Assembly: GCA_963682025.1 (NCBI GenBank)
Contig: OY821519.1
Coordinates: forward strand, 140,039,429 to 140,103,428
Direction of reading: 5' to 3'
Length of the DNA: 64,000 bases
Source: Cordilura impudica
Lineage: Eukaryota > Arthropoda > Insecta > Diptera > Scathophagidae
Positions within the stretch are counted from its first letter, which is position 1. The number at the start of each line of letters is the position of its first letter. The position numbers and the translations under genes were made by a program. The notes beneath the pieces are model-generated. The model did no database searches. It was not told the DNA's origin and saw nothing but the letters and a program-made list of their open reading frames with translations. This document shows, piece by piece, positions 45,631 through 58,221 of the stretch.

Positions 45631-47277
45631 GGTGAAGGGTAGCAAAGATTCAAATTATAATAATAATAATTATAGGATACCAACTTTTTAAGAGTTTTTA
45701 AAGATAGTTTCACTTAACGGGTTCACTATATTATAGGAACTGTTAAGATTATGGTTAGTGCCAACCACATTCATAGAGGGTGAGGCTTAGAAAGCTTCCT
45801 GACATTTCTAATTAATCATTTGGTATGCAAAATCATAATGTCTGAGTCAAAAGTGGTTTATTCTATTCAAAAACCATCACTTTAATATTGATAATATTAT
45901 TAATTATTATAACAAACTTTTTGTCAGTTGAGTTAGTTCATTTGAATAATCTAACCGCGCTTTACCGAGATAGGCCCATGTTTGGAAGAGTCGTTATATT
46001 TTAATCTGATATGAACTTTAACGTATGTTTGTATCTAACTGGTACCAAATCTAAGATAATCAAAAGATCCTCCCAATTTTTTTTTTATATCAGCCTAAAA
46101 ATATACAAATCAGATTAATGTCACTGAAAACATTAAAATGTTTTTAGAATCTATATGTAAACGCATTTAATATGGTCATAATTACTTGAAAACCAAATCC
46201 GTAACAAAAATCGCCTTCAAAAGAAACAGCCGTACGTTCAACCAGGGCATGGGACGCATACGCTATTTGAACCATGGGCGTTCCGATTTTTTTTTTCAGA
46301 GGTATTTTATAAGCGGTCTAATGACGATTATAACTGCAACAAATACCTGTCCTTTCAATACCGTATTTTACAATATACTCCTAGTATTGACGTAAAATGC
46401 TCCTAACTGTGATTGATGATTATGAAAGCTAATTTGTTGTGTCAATAAGAGTTACCATTACTAACCTCTATTTTGTGTCAATCATACAACTTGACTTAAA
46501 GACACAATGATTGTATGGCATTTTAAAGGCAGTCATTGATTACCGTCCTTAATAAATACTTCAGTAACAACACACAGTGATTCCTCTTTAAATAAAAGTA
46601 TTCTTTTGTATGGAACTTCTCAGTAATATTATCGGCCTGTTCCCAATGTATGGGGAGTTAAGAGAGAGCAATTATGAGCAAAACTTGTAAACATTTCATT
46701 TAATGTAGAAGATTACAACACACAAAAAAAAAATTTGTTGGATATCAGTTTCAATATTTTTAATATTTAAGAATAAACTACATTTTCTAAATTAACATAA
46801 TTTTTTTTTTTAAATGAAGATATCTATAAAAACGAAATTGGTTCGTTGACCAATCAAAGTCTTTATACTAATTATAATATTATTTTATTGAGCCAACTTA
46901 ATTAATCCTAACTGTTGCTGATTGCCAGCGACGCAATATTCATTTAAGCAAAAAGCGCAAAACAGTGTCTCAAAAAGCTCTCAGCCATAAAGAATCGAAA
47001 AGCATTAGGTGTTACATTTCATGAAGTGTATTGTAACGAGTGTTTTGTCTTCGGCTGAGATAGACAGTCGTGTACTCAAAGACCCTCCAAACCTTAATCA
47101 ATAAGAAGACAATTATTTTACCCTTTCTCGGGGTCACTTACAAAACTGAGTTTATTCTTCTGTTTAATTAATATAAATCTATAATTCAAATAATGACACA
47201 ATCGGCAGAAATTCTTCGTCTCCAATCGAATCCCTTTCGGCTTTTTCTTGATGGTCGGTTGATGTGTATAAATCAAT
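45631..47277. other. AT-rich DNA, no gene recognised
   Basis: No coding or repeat structure supported. The frame at 46186-46395 has no recognisable domain. Confidence 0.4.
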
Positions 47278-47875
47278 AATCAGTAGTTCGGTACTATGGT
47301 AGTTAGTCCGCTGATCTCGGTAGTTCTGGTACGGTGATCGTCAGACTTCGGTGATTTGGTTACGTTGCTCTCTAGGCGTCGGTAGGCGTCGGTAGTATTG
47401 GTAGTTCGGTTATATTGATCGGTACTCGTTGGTAATATTGTAATTCGGTGCTGTTGATAGGCAGTCATCGGCTGATCTCGGTAGTTGCTCGGCAGACTTC
47501 GGTGATATTGGTTGACCTCGGTATTATCGGTAGTTAATATGCAGATTTCGGTGATTTGGCTACGTTGATCGGTAGGTGTCGGCAATATCGCAGTTTGGTG
47601 ATGTTGATAGGTAGTCGTCGGCTGATCTTGGTTGTTGATCGGCAGACTTCGGTGATATCGGTTGGTGTCGGTAATATCGGTACTACAGTGATGTTGATCG
47701 GTAGGTTCGGAAATATCGGAAGATGTCGGCTGAACTCGGTAGTTGATCGGCAGACTTCGGTGATATCGGTGGTTCGGCTATTTGATTTGTAGGCGTGGAA
47801 AATTTCGTCGATCGGTAGGCGTCGGCAATATCGGTAGTCGTCGGCTGATCTCGGTAGTTGATTGGCAGATTTTTT
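47278..47875. repeat. Short-unit degenerate tandem array (TCGGTAGTT-type)
   Basis: About 600 bp of GC-richer repeats made of the words gatcggtaggcgtcggcaat, atcggtagt and ggcagacttcggtgat. A larger pattern 'gtcggctgatctcggtagtt' recurs at about 47305, 47465, 47615, 47725 and 47838, that is every 110-158 bp. The unbroken minus-strand frames rich in Thr, Asp and Arg (47585-47280, 47889-47683) are produced by the repeat and are not taken as a gene. Confidence 0.8.
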
Positions 47876-47929
47876 TTAGAACTGCTCATTTGCCATTAAT
47901 AACGTATAATTTTCTTCCTCATATATTGT

Positions 47930-48075
47930 TTTATATACTCTACACCACTGTGCAAAAGGCATTATAGGTTTGTCATTCCGATTGTAATCCGCGGACCATT
48001 GATTGATTCAGGGATGAACGTCTGTCCGTCTGTTTGTGGAAAGCACGAGCACACCCTCAACTAATCTAGACTCTT
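47930..48075 (+). mobile_element. HINE-B-type 5' fragment, diverged
   Basis: Starts tatactctacaccactgtgcaaaaggcattat (degenerate 5' hairpin), then ggtttgtcattccgattgtaa, and a short GTCTGTCCGTCTGTTTGTGG tract near 48010-48032 followed by the 'aaagcacgagca' word. The 3' part is not recognisable. Confidence 0.6.
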
Positions 48076-49045
48076 CGTACTAACATCCCATAGGAGTTTA
48101 ATGAATGAAAATGTGAAAAAACTCTTTGAAAAATTAAAAATCTTCAATGTGTTTGTTGTTTATCTTAAGATATGTATATTTTGTTTGTTAAATGTAAAAA
48201 AGCGCTTTTTGAGGCATCAACCACATGCAACCACAAAATTTATGAAACGGAGAATATTTTAACAGAAATTGTAACAATATATTGGTTAAAATAGAAGACA
48301 TAAATTTTGTATTTAGAATTATTTTTCGGTTATATTAGTAAAAGAAACCTAATTTTTAAATTCTATTGCATGAATCTATTACTATTATAAAGACCAATAA
48401 AAGAGAAAGAAATGGTTAATCAGATCGAATTTTATTTTTTATTTCACTTCTTCAAAACAAAATAAACCTTAAAACTAAAATTTAATATTATAAATCAAAT
48501 CCATATATGTAATTCAGTACACGGACGTTGTAATTGAGTCCACCTGGCATGAAGTTTTTGCTGGGCTTTAATGGTCATGGTTAAGACAAATAAAACCAAA
48601 TTGAGAAGTGGTAGAGATGCTCAGAAATCAATCGACTACTGGTAAAAGTTCTCGATTATCATATTATAACAAATTATTCCATTCGTATCTGTCAGGACTC
48701 GATTTTCGCCAATAGACTTGGAAACACAAATTCTATGCTTTTTATAGGACTCGGCGAGTGTACGGATTCATTCATTCCCATGCGTGCTTTCGCAAAACAA
48801 ATAAGGAAGCATGTAACCAAGCAGCTGCTTGTAACATTGTGTTCAATACACCCAGACGTGTATACTCGTAGATACGATTAACCGCAAGTTCAAATCATGA
48901 ATAATATACTATTTATTATTTTGGGCGATGAAATGTCTCACAGTTTCAATAAACAGATCCACGCGATGTATTGGAAGCCTTTCGTTGTTTCATATATGGA
49001 ACGGTTAGTTCTCTAGTATTTTTTGCGTTTGTATTTTTGCTATTG
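48076..49045. other. AT-rich DNA, no gene recognised
   Basis: Nothing supported. Confidence 0.4.
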
Positions 49046-49185
49046 TGGTCAGATTCTTATGATTTTGTGCCGATGTTCATAACTACAAAATATACCTAAT
49101 ATGATCTGGACACACCTTTTATTAAACCGTTCAATTACGGAATCAATTTCTGAGTACGTGTGTTTCTATGTAAACTCAAACATTA
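49046..49185 (+). mobile_element. Very old HINE-A relic
   Basis: The order of words follows the family 5' part with many changes: gattttgtgccgatgttcataactac, then aaatatacctaa, ccgttcaattacggaatcaatttctgagt, and gtgtgtttctatgtaaactc, corresponding to the gctgctgtttgtaac, aaaatatttgacc, atcactttctgagt and gtgtgtccatgtaaa blocks. The microsatellite is gone. It marks an older wave of the family. Confidence 0.5.
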
Positions 49186-49614
49186 AATTCATATTATTTT
49201 AAGCAATGTTACTTCAAAATACAAACTAACAATATTTTTGCATTCACAGAAGTTACATTGATTGAAATATTGTTGAAAAATTGGTAAATACGAATATGTA
49301 ACAATATGAATACTTATGATTTTAGAAATATTTGCAGACAATATGTGCGGATATAGCATAATACTAGGTTGGAGAAACAACAAAATATTTTTACTTAAAA
49401 CTGTTAAATTTTAAAGCTAAATTGTAAAGTATGTATCATATGGTATTTTATAATTTAATTTTCTCACATAATGTACTAATTCCTTTAAGTTAATGTAAAA
49501 TAATTAAATTTTTAATAAAGAAATAAATTTTAACAAAAAAAATTATTTTCGACTGAGTTAGTTAATTTCTATATTTTATATCAGTAAAAACCCTTGTTAC
49601 AATCAATAAATACA
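49186..49614. other. No gene recognised
   Basis: AT-rich spacer. Confidence 0.35.
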
Positions 49615-49965
49615 ACTAGCAGATTCCAGCCCTCGAAATTCGAGCGCAAATTCTAGGAAATATTATTTTTTCATTAAATAAAGACCCTAAAAGTATTATA
49701 ATCAATTATAGCCAATTCACATATCAACACAAAAAACAAACTCATTTTATTACAAACACAGTAACAAATTTATTAAACATACACATAGAATTGTATAATT
49801 TTATGTATGTGTTAGTAGCAAATTTAAATGCAATTTACTCAAAATAAAAGAAAAAATTTAAAAATCTGTAAATCTGCAAAACAGCTAAAAAGAAATACAT
49901 TTCAAATAATATAGGTTTGATCAAAATTGGGATAAAACGGTAGAACAAAAAATCAGTCACAAGAA
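49615..49965 (+). repeat. Dispersed AT-rich repeat, family D, copy 3
   Basis: Begins ctagcagattccagccctcg and contains aataaagaccctaaa, acacatagaattgtataatt, tatgtatgtgttagtagcaa and the aaaattgggataaaacggt end. It is the most complete copy and is useful for setting the ends of the family. Confidence 0.6.
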
Positions 49966-50107
49966 ATCGCCTAGCCTATTAATATTATAGATTAGTATTT
50001 CCATTGTATGATTTGCACAATTGCCTTTACCAAATTATGATAATATACTCTAGTTGATATAATTCACTAATCACAACAGAATAATATGATAGTGCAAGGA
50101 ACTGCCA

Positions 50108-50160
50108 AGATTCGGTTGGTAACAAATTCGGTTGCAACAATGAATCCGTCCTCTGTGTAT
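50108..50160 (+). mobile_element. Family F 3' end fragment
   Basis: Carries gattcggttggtaacaaattc, then gttgcaacaatgaatccg and ctctgtgta, the family's right terminal part. It lies about 125 bp upstream of the satellite made of similar words. Confidence 0.45.
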
Positions 50161-50284
50161 ATAAGCTAAAAGGTTAATATCTTTCCAGTCATATAAAACT
50201 TTGAAATTCGGGTAGGTTAAGCAATCTAACTGACCACATCTGTTACAAAACCCATACACCCACATAAGAAATCGATTAGAATGA

Positions 50285-50860
50285 GGTTGCCTCAAACAAA
50301 AAATCGGTTAATCCGTTGCCACTACTGAAACTCGGTTATTGCACCAAAATTTGTTACCAATTTAGTTGTTATTACAAATATTCGGTTCACGAATCAGACT
50401 TTAATTCGAATAACGCAAACAAATTGATCATAAATACGATTAAAGGAACTTAGTTTTTGATTAATTCGGTCAATGGAACCATATTCTTCATTAATTTGGT
50501 TAAAGCAAACGAATTTTTCTCTAATTCGTTAGCTTCAACCGGATGTATTTATAATTTGGTTACCACTACTGAAACTCGGTTATTGCACCAAAATTTGTTA
50601 CCAATTTAGTTGTTATTACAAATATTCGGTTCACGAATCAGACTTTAATTCGAATAACGCAAACAAATTGATCATAAATACGATTAAAGGAACTTAGTTT
50701 TTGATTAATTCGGTCAATGAAACCATATTCTTCATTAATTTGGTTAAAGCAAACGAATTTTTCTCTAATTCGTTAGCTTCAACCGGATGTATTTATAATT
50801 TGGTTACCATAACTGAATTGCTTTATAATTCGGTTGTCTAATCCAAATTAGTCAATATTT
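50285..50860 (+). repeat. Satellite with a 244-bp near-identical tandem pair
   Basis: Units 50321-50564 and 50565-50808 differ by a single base that I can see (ggaacc against gaaacc), so the duplication is very recent. Each unit is itself composed of degenerate ~30-bp repeats around the words 'aatttggttaccac' and 'aattcgttagcttcaacc'. These resemble the interior of family F, suggesting the satellite grew from such an element. A degenerate relic of the same words lies at 52045-52120. Confidence 0.85.
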
Positions 50861-51465
50861 GTCAATCAAGCTTTAAAATGTCAAAAATATTTTTTAAACA
50901 AATAACCAAATAAATGAACAAAAAAATATTTTCAAAAGTTTGTTGCACTATGTTTGCAAAAATAAAAAAGAGATGGAAGTAAAAATAAAGTATGTCGACA
51001 TAAATATGATAAGGCGTTTAATGATTGAGTTATTCTAATTGTTACTTCAACAGAAAATTTATAAATATTTTAACATCAAAATATAGTACAGTTTGCAAGA
51101 AGATCAAAAGGAAGCGTATATAAAATCTGGGAAGTTGAATAAATAATTAAAATAATTACCTCTATTTTTTTTAAATCCTATACTTTATTCACCCTATTAT
51201 TATCTACATTCGTCGTATGCATGGCTTATTCTGGATTCCAGAAATTAAATTGAATTATGTTATTGTCAAAAAAAACATTTATTGCAGCCTAGATAAAATA
51301 TGAGCCAAGCGGTAAAGTGGTTTAATTGTGATACGGCTTCACAAATCGATACAAAGGATTTTTTATATAAAGATTTTATTCTTAGACTTAAGTACCATAA
51401 GAATAAAATTCATTTTAGCTTCTTTGTAGCTTAAAACTCCTAAGCAGATGACACTATTATAAAAA
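50861..51465. other. AT-rich DNA, no gene recognised
   Basis: Nothing supported. Confidence 0.35.
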
Positions 51466-51814
51466 ATCATGTGAGTTCGATCACAGGAGAGATGTGTAAA
51501 CATCTAGTAATTAAAGATTTTTTATGTTACTTTTTTAAAATTAAACAGAAAGTGTCATCTATGTATCACTTATAGCAAACAACTGCAGGGACTCTGGTTA
51601 TACTTATGGGGTTGTTGAATTATGTATATGTTATATGTTTATATTGTGAAATTTTTTGTCGTTTTACAGCAAAGTGTTGTTGAATTAGCTGAAACAATTT
51701 TATATCATTATTTTTTCACCAATACAATCATAAGTCACACCGATTTGTCTTACGGTTACGCTATTTTAGTGAAATAGAAATTTACCCCCCTGCGCGTATA
51801 GATGTTTACACATC
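51466..51814 (-). mobile_element. MITE-like element M1, copy 2
   Basis: Reverse relative of 30072-30375. It has gatgtgtaaacatc at 51491 and gatgtttacacatc at 51801-51814 as inverted words. The body contains caaatcggtgtgac, agctaattcaacaac and gcagttgtttgctata on the minus strand. Homology extends about 22 bp beyond the left inverted word (tcctgtgatcgaactcacat), so that word is subterminal. Confidence 0.6.
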
Positions 51815-53255
51815 AAAATATTTAGCCTTTGAAACTAATGAGTGGTTTGAACTAAATAAATTGATTATTACAACTTAAAATGTAACTCTAAAATATTCAC
51901 ATTTTAAGCCTGAAAGCCGAGCATAATTATATTTATAATATTTTGTGGTTTTTAACTAAACATTAAGTCATCCACAGAAAAATATTACTTATATAACTTA
52001 CAAATTTATTTTAGAATAGCTCATTAGACTATTTCAACGATTGGTTTGGGCAACCTCGTTTCAAATATAATGCGGTTACCACAAACAAATTAATGAGGTT
52101 GCAACAATCGACTCAATTCGCCTAAGTCAAGGGAATTTTCATGAGAGTGTAGTCATTTACTTTTTCTTCAAAAGGCTCCACTGTGCATATCTAGTAATTG
52201 AAAATTTTGACTTTAAAACAATGCGTTGTTGCTAGTAAGACTAAAAACAACACTCCTTCGAAAAAACACATTTACTAGTGTACCCTGAAGTTAAGTTACG
52301 AGAAAAAAATTCAAAATAATTTTCTTAATATGATGGTTGCGTGTGAATAAAGTATCAGTCTATTTGGTTTATTTAGGTTAATTGAAACTAAATTGATTTT
52401 AATGAAATAGAAAAAACAAAACAAATTCAATAAAAGTTACATAAAGTTACAACAATATCACCCTTGTTTTGAATAGGAATGAACGAATGATTGATTGTAA
52501 GACATTTATAGGAAATACTTAGAAATATTTAATAATAAAGAGGCAATCTAACAAAAGAATTCGTTCAAAGAGTGGAATGTTGTTTCATGTGTTGTATAGA
52601 AATGACATGGAAACAGTTTATTAGGAACCCCTATATGTGCACGTGCAAGATATTTAAATTGTTCCATGATGGGATGCTGGACTTAAGATAAATACCCGTA
52701 TTTAAATTTGTATGTGTTTGTTTCATATTCGACTAAATTAAATGTTATTTTTCAGTTGTTAACATGTTTGCGCACGAAAAAAATTTAACATATATATTGA
52801 CTATTAATAATAAATTAATTAACATTATTACATTTTTAATCACATTAGCTTCGCGAGAGTATATCTCGAGAAGTCTGCCTTGCAAGTACTATCTAAATCA
52901 ACATCTTCTTATCCATCCGTATCGCTATCAAAATCTGTCATTTCCAAAATTAAAACTATCACAGAAAATTTTAAGTATTTTTACATATTGTCCCCAGATC
53001 GCCTCTAGAAGTTATGGCTTTCTGAATAGGTAAAAAGCTTACTGACTTTTACAACTGAAAAGAATTTTGGTAACTTAATGTTAGCAGTAATACACTAGTA
53101 ATTATTTTTAACTACGAGCACTTATTATATTTTATTTAATACACCGAAGCACATGGCTCTACACATCAAGTAACGGTTTATAATCAATTCGGTTACTGTT
53201 ATTGATTGGTCCTCATGTAGTGTTGATCTCAATCCGATTGTGATTTTATAGCAAG
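51815..53255. other. AT-rich DNA; one unexplained 89-codon frame
   Basis: A frame at 52764-53033 begins at an ATG right after a ttttcag-like acceptor and ends at a stop immediately followed by gtaaaaagc, a donor-like word. I recognise no domain and the composition is neutral (Leu, Ile, Lys, Ser rich), so I do not call a gene. The rest shows nothing. Confidence 0.3.
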
Positions 53256-53546
53256 TTGCAATTAATTTTGATAATCTCTACTCCGAAAAAAAAAAAAACT
53301 AGAGAACCCAACCCAAACAGCGTATGTGAGAATTTGGTGGCTTCAATGCCTCGCAGAAGCCAACAAAATATTAATTTTTGTTTCAATAAATATTTGCTTT
53401 TTTATAAAAGTTATGATGTGTTCTTAATTATGTGCACGACTGATATAAATCATATTAGAAACTTTAATTTATTTGATAAAATTAGCATTTATTATCCAGG
53501 AGAAATTAATTTAACTAAACAAGGACTGATTGTACCAAAATCATAG
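53256..53546 (+). pseudogene. Possible Tc1-like C-terminal scrap
   Basis: The frame contains ENLVASMPRRSQQ, resembling the LV.SMPRR motif near the C terminus of Tc1-like transposases. The remainder (NKYLLFYKSYDVF, then LFDKISIYY) matches nothing I know. Supported by one short motif only. Confidence 0.3.
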
Positions 53547-53948
53547 TACGTTTTGTTTAATTTGCTTGAAGCTCCCATATTATCAATGTGTTCCTAATTA
53601 ATTCCAAGGAGCTGTATTTGTGATAATATTAGTGCAGTTTTTGTGATAACTTAATTTATTAGAATTAGTACATAAAATTCGATTAGTACTCTTTTATAAG
53701 ACTCAGTTATTAGTAGAAAAATAGAGAAAGAAACAATATCGAACATCAGTCATATAAAATAACATATGTGTATAATTTAAAGGTCTATCGCATAATCATG
53801 AATACTGAAGCTGCAAAACTAATAAGGAAATAATTACAAATATTAAAAAAAAGAGTCAGTACAACTTAATCATCAATTTGTAATTCCTAAGCTCTTACTT
53901 TGCTGTGCAGCAATAAAACATAGGATATTTCCAAACTAACATAATATA

Positions 53949-54000
53949 AACAAGTAAGAAAATTATAGTCGGTCTAGACCGACTATACGATACCCTATAC
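53949..54000 (-). mobile_element. Isolated HINE-A 3' terminus
   Basis: 52 bp containing only the TTACTTGTT end, the perfect 20-bp palindrome and the start of the 3' subterminal repeat (ataccctatac). It abuts the putative hAT end at 54001. A full HINE-A in the same orientation begins on the other side of the hAT at 56197. Confidence 0.9.
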
Positions 54001-56165
54001 CAGCGGTCACCAACTACTTTCATTTGGGGTATGTTTATATACTGTATCAATGGGTTTCGGTGCATTATTTTATTAAATAATAAACAAATGCTTTGAGTAA
54101 AAAGAAGTAAGTACTAAGGGTTTTTACAAATTAATGAGAAAAATTAAATTTTTTGTCTTGGACTATCCGTCTGAAATTTGAAGTAAAGCTTGTGCAGGCT
54201 ATTGTCATTAAATCTTGGAGACGTTTATCGGCAAGTCTGTTCCGGAATTTATTTTTAATGAAGTTCATCTTAGAAAATGCTGCTTCACACACATATGTTG
54301 ACCCAAACAAAGTGAGAAATTTCAAGGCTATTTTTTTTAATTCTGGGTATTTATTAGCACAAACAAATTTTATCCAAAACTCTTGACAAGAAACGTCCTG
54401 TTTTTGGTGTTTTAAAACTGTATTTTCTTGGAAATCGATCGTTTCCATCTGGCGGGAAGCTTTATTACTCCCGAAAATATTTGCAGCTTCATTACTCCAT
54501 TAATCCCCAGGATTCAGAGAGTAAATGTTACTGAGGATATCGACAACATTCCCAATTTTCTTAAAATCTGTGAATCTGTTTTCAAATTCCGATTTTAGAT
54601 CCTCAATGAGCGTCTTGTATTGGCTGACGTTAAGCTCGTTGTCATTGCAGTTTTTTTTTAAATTAGTGAAGTGCAGGCGCTCATATCCAGATCAATGTCG
54701 AAAAGATCGAATTTCCGCAAAAAGCTTTTTACTTCTGTCAGGAGCTCCCATACAAGCTTTCCTTTGCCTTGATGTTTAAGGTTCAGATAATTGATGTGTT
54801 TAAAAATATCTGATAAGAAACAAATGAAAGTTACGTTTTCTTTATCGCTGAGAAAACTCAAGTAATCGTTTGTTGACGTTTGATCAATTTTGAAAAGAAA
54901 TATCTTCAAGTCTTTTAAAATGGTGAAGAATCGTTGTAAAACGCAGCCTTTGCTTAACCATCTCACATTATTATGCAATAACAGATCGTCATATTGAGCA
55001 TCCACTTCATCAAGAAATATTTTCAATTCAATTTGCCCGAAGAAAATTTATTATTTTCATCACTTCTTTCCTTATTCTCTCGATATTAAGATTGGGTTTG
55101 CAGCAAAGCACAGTTTGATGAATGATACAATGGTAAGAAATCAAATTTTCATTATATTTTGCAATAGGCGAACTAGTCCTTTTTTTAGCCCCAACCATCG
55201 CTGGTGCACCGTCGGTAATTACTGATAAGAGCTTTTTTATGTCTAACTCATTTTTAACGAAATAATCCATCACCTCGTCCATCATGTCTTCTCCTCGGGT
55301 TCTTCCTATTAACGGCAAAATAATTAATAGCTCCTCAACAAAAGTTTGTCTTATTTTATCCAAGAAACGTACAAAAATAACCAATTGTGCTTTATCAGTG
55401 ATGTCACATGATTCATCCATAGCGAAGGTGTATTAATCGAAATTATTTAACTGCCGTTTCACATCACAATGATTTTCTTCTGCCAGAACGTGTGTGTTTC
55501 TTGTGTTAGTACTCGCAGATAACGGAATCCGTCGAATAGTTTTAACAACATCTTTTCTGTTCTCAAACAAAACATTGCCTGCCTCGAGCATACATTCCTT
55601 GACTATGTCAGCATCAGTGAATGGTTTCATAGGCTTAGCAAGAATGCAAGAAATACGTAAAGAAGCTTAACCACATTTCTCCTGCTCAGTCAATGAATGA
55701 CTCATGATTTGAGTCGTCGATGCTTGACAATAAATTTGCTATTTTAGATTTACGCAGATTACTGCCAAGTAGAAAATTGTCTGCAAATGATTTGTGTTTA
55801 GTCTCGTAATGTCGTTTTATATTCGAGCTTTTAATTAAAGGAACTGTTTGTTGACAAATCAAGCCCATCGGTACTGCTCCAGCACAATTTGGCAGCGTGA
55901 AACAATACAAATCGGTCCATTCTGGCAAAAACTGTCTCTTTTCGACTTCTACCTTTCTTTTTTTCGTTTCCACTATAAAAAAAATAACTTGCAAATTTAA
56001 GCAGGTACCTTTACTCTTAGCGTAGCTAGGTAATCGTATTTAGAGCACTCCGTGTTGGCGTCCGTCACTCAATTAAAAACAAAACACTGAACCCATAAGC
56101 GAACGAAAGCCTCAAATCATCAATTCATTCAAAAATACCAACAACCTTTGGTGATGATCCGTTAA
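54001..56165 (-). mobile_element. hAT element, decayed
   Basis: The left end cagcggtcaccaacta fits the hAT terminal pattern (CAG.G.TC...CAAC). The matching right end is not clear; 'cctttggtgatgatccg' at about 56146-56162 is the best, poor candidate. The 8 bp outside the left end are ccctatac, but the same 8 bp were not found intact on the right. The transposase on the minus strand fills most of the element. Confidence 0.65.
54131..55994 (-). pseudogene. hAT transposase (BED finger type), broken
   Basis: Five open pieces in order. 55994-55686 carries the N-terminal BED-like finger: CFTLPNCAGAVPMGLICQQT, then NIKRHYETKH with paired Cys and His. 55630-55433 and 55420-55028 hold the start of the RNase H fold with MDESCDITDKAQLVIFVRF (first Asp region), then VITDGAPAMVGAKK (second Asp) and YHCIIHQ. 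55026-54658 holds HNNVRWLSKGCVLQRFF and SFLRKFDLFDIDLDM. 54448-54131 carries the C-terminal dimerisation block FGSTYVCEAAFSKMNFIKNK with NRLADKRLQDLM. This layout resembles the GTF2IRD2/ZBED-like branch of hAT proteins. Four or more stops or frameshifts interrupt it, but every domain is recognisable, so decay is moderate. Confidence 0.85.
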
Positions 56166-56196
56166 CTAACAAGTAATAGGGAAACCTATGCAAAAA

Positions 56197-56966
56197 AACA
56201 AGTAAGAAAATTATAGTCGGTCTAGACCGACTATACGATAACCTATACCATGGTTTAGAGACCCTATCTTTCGGTCCAACTAATTCGATATAGAAAATAA
56301 GCATAAACCAAATTTGAGTGGCCTTGTTATTAATCTTGTTGGCTGCAGATATGAAACAGTTCATATCGGATGCTATATTTATATGGGGACTAGGTCGAAA
56401 AATGTACCGATCTTGACCATATTTGGTAAAGTCAGTTATATATGTGAAAAAAATATACACAAACCAAATTTGAGAAAAATCTGTGCTCTATTTTTGCTTT
56501 TTGATAGATTTAAGTGAATAAAAATAAGAATTGTCCTATAGGGATTATGTTTGGACTACTGCTTAATGGATATAATAAACACATAAAAACCCAATTTGAC
56601 TTAGCTCTATATGAAAATTTGGATCTAACGACAATTTTAATATGGGTTATTCATATGGGAACTAGGTCTGAACATGGACCGAATTTCACTAATTTCAATA
56701 GCATTAATCCTATGGCTGACAAAAGCTTATTTACCAAATTTTATCAAAATATTCTTATATTTGCAACGTATAGTTTGGTTACAAGGTTTACATGGACACA
56801 CAGACGGACAGACGGTCGGTCGGACGGACATCGCTAAATCGACTCAGAAAGTGATTCTGAGTCGATCGGTATAATAAAAGATCGGTCTTGGTCAAAGATT
56901 TTTGGTAGTTACAAACAGCAGCACAAAGTCATTATACCCAAACCACATAGTGGGGTATAGGGTATA
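56197..56966 (-). mobile_element. HINE-A element, full length, older type
   Basis: Complete reverse copy of about 770 bp. It has the TTACTTGTT end and perfect palindrome at the left. The GAC tract is degenerate (gacggacagacggtcggtcgg at 56803-56823). The 5' subterminal repeat is at about 56954-56966 with two extra G residues. It shares bases with the more diverged copies at 3.4 kb rather than with the 21-38 kb group. Confidence 0.9.
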
Positions 56967-58040
56967 AAAACAATCGATGAAAATCTGCGGAAATCTATAT
57001 TGGTTACTCTGACTATATCCTTAATTAAATAATTTTTGATTGTATATTATTTCAATTATTTTCAAATGGCATAAACTTTTGATCTCATCATTTTTCAATT
57101 ATTCAAGCATTGTTTTGAACAAATATAAAATAAAATTAATTAATGACAATATTATCAATTGATATTTGAAGAGACAAAGGTTAATTCAAAAAAAAATATT
57201 AAAATGGTCAAAACAAATTCTACCATACGAGTACTTACTAGCCAGTCATATCAGAAATGCCAACTGAAGACTAATGACAGCATTGTGGATCATGCTAAGA
57301 CATGCTTGAACCTCAACAAACAACTTCAAATTAATTAATAATGTTGTTTGTACATAATTAAATACATGTCTAAAACACTGTGATCACAAAATATTTTAAA
57401 TTTAAAACTAAACAAGAAAAGTTAAACCTTTTCAAATAAATTGTATATTATACATATTGGTAACATCGGTATGGAAATCGCAATTAGAGACTAGCATCAT
57501 TGATCGAAAATTGATCAAATGATTTTGAAATTATTAGACATTCTAGAACATTGGCAATGTTAGATTATAAGAATGGATTTATATATACAAATTTGCTATT
57601 TTTATCGGCATATAATTATACGAGTTCAGCTGTATTCTCATTAAACACTGGACAATTAAAATTTTTCACTTTAAATTTTAAAACGGAGAAAATTTTAAAA
57701 ACTCGGTATGTTTTCTCTTTCTCTCTAGGATATTTCCAATTTATTTTTATTTTAAATAAATATTTAAAAAAACCTTAGATTATGTTGTAAGCTTTTAGTC
57801 TCAATACGACGAGGAGTGACTGCATACTCCTGGTAGGAATGTGAACGTAAGAACGATAGATAGTTGTTGGTGCCAAAAGAGCAGGACGCCTGACAAACAA
57901 CTTCAGGTCAATATGTGATGTAGCTGGGGATAAAAAGACTGTGAGCAAACTAGATTTACAATCGGTTTATCATTAGTATGTGGTAACACTAAGGACATAT
58001 CTGAGCAGTCAGATATTTAAGGACTGTAATATCTATTTTA
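56967..58040. other. AT-rich DNA, no gene recognised
   Basis: The frame at 57551-57778 (75 codons, Phe/Leu/Thr rich) has no recognisable motif. The stretch 57790-57960 is GC-richer than its surroundings and could be an old LINE scrap, but no motif proves it. Confidence 0.35.
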
Positions 58041-58221
58041 CGAGGGCGGATCAATAAGTCCGTGACTTTTCGAACTTCCCTCGTAGTTATATGAAATGCA
58101 ACACTGCTCCCATCAAGTACCACCTGTTAGTAGACTACTGTAAAATTTTGAGCAAGTTCCGTCATTTACTTTGCGTTTAACAGCTGTTCAAAACATACAA
58201 TCTCGTGGTTTTTTTTTAAAC

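Noticed and set aside
47280..47889. Thr/Asp/Arg-rich minus-strand frames
   Set aside because: Produced by a short-unit tandem array; no domain and no start context.
52764..53033. Possible exon with acceptor-like and donor-like flanks
   Set aside because: One short frame without any domain; such flanks occur by chance in AT-rich DNA.
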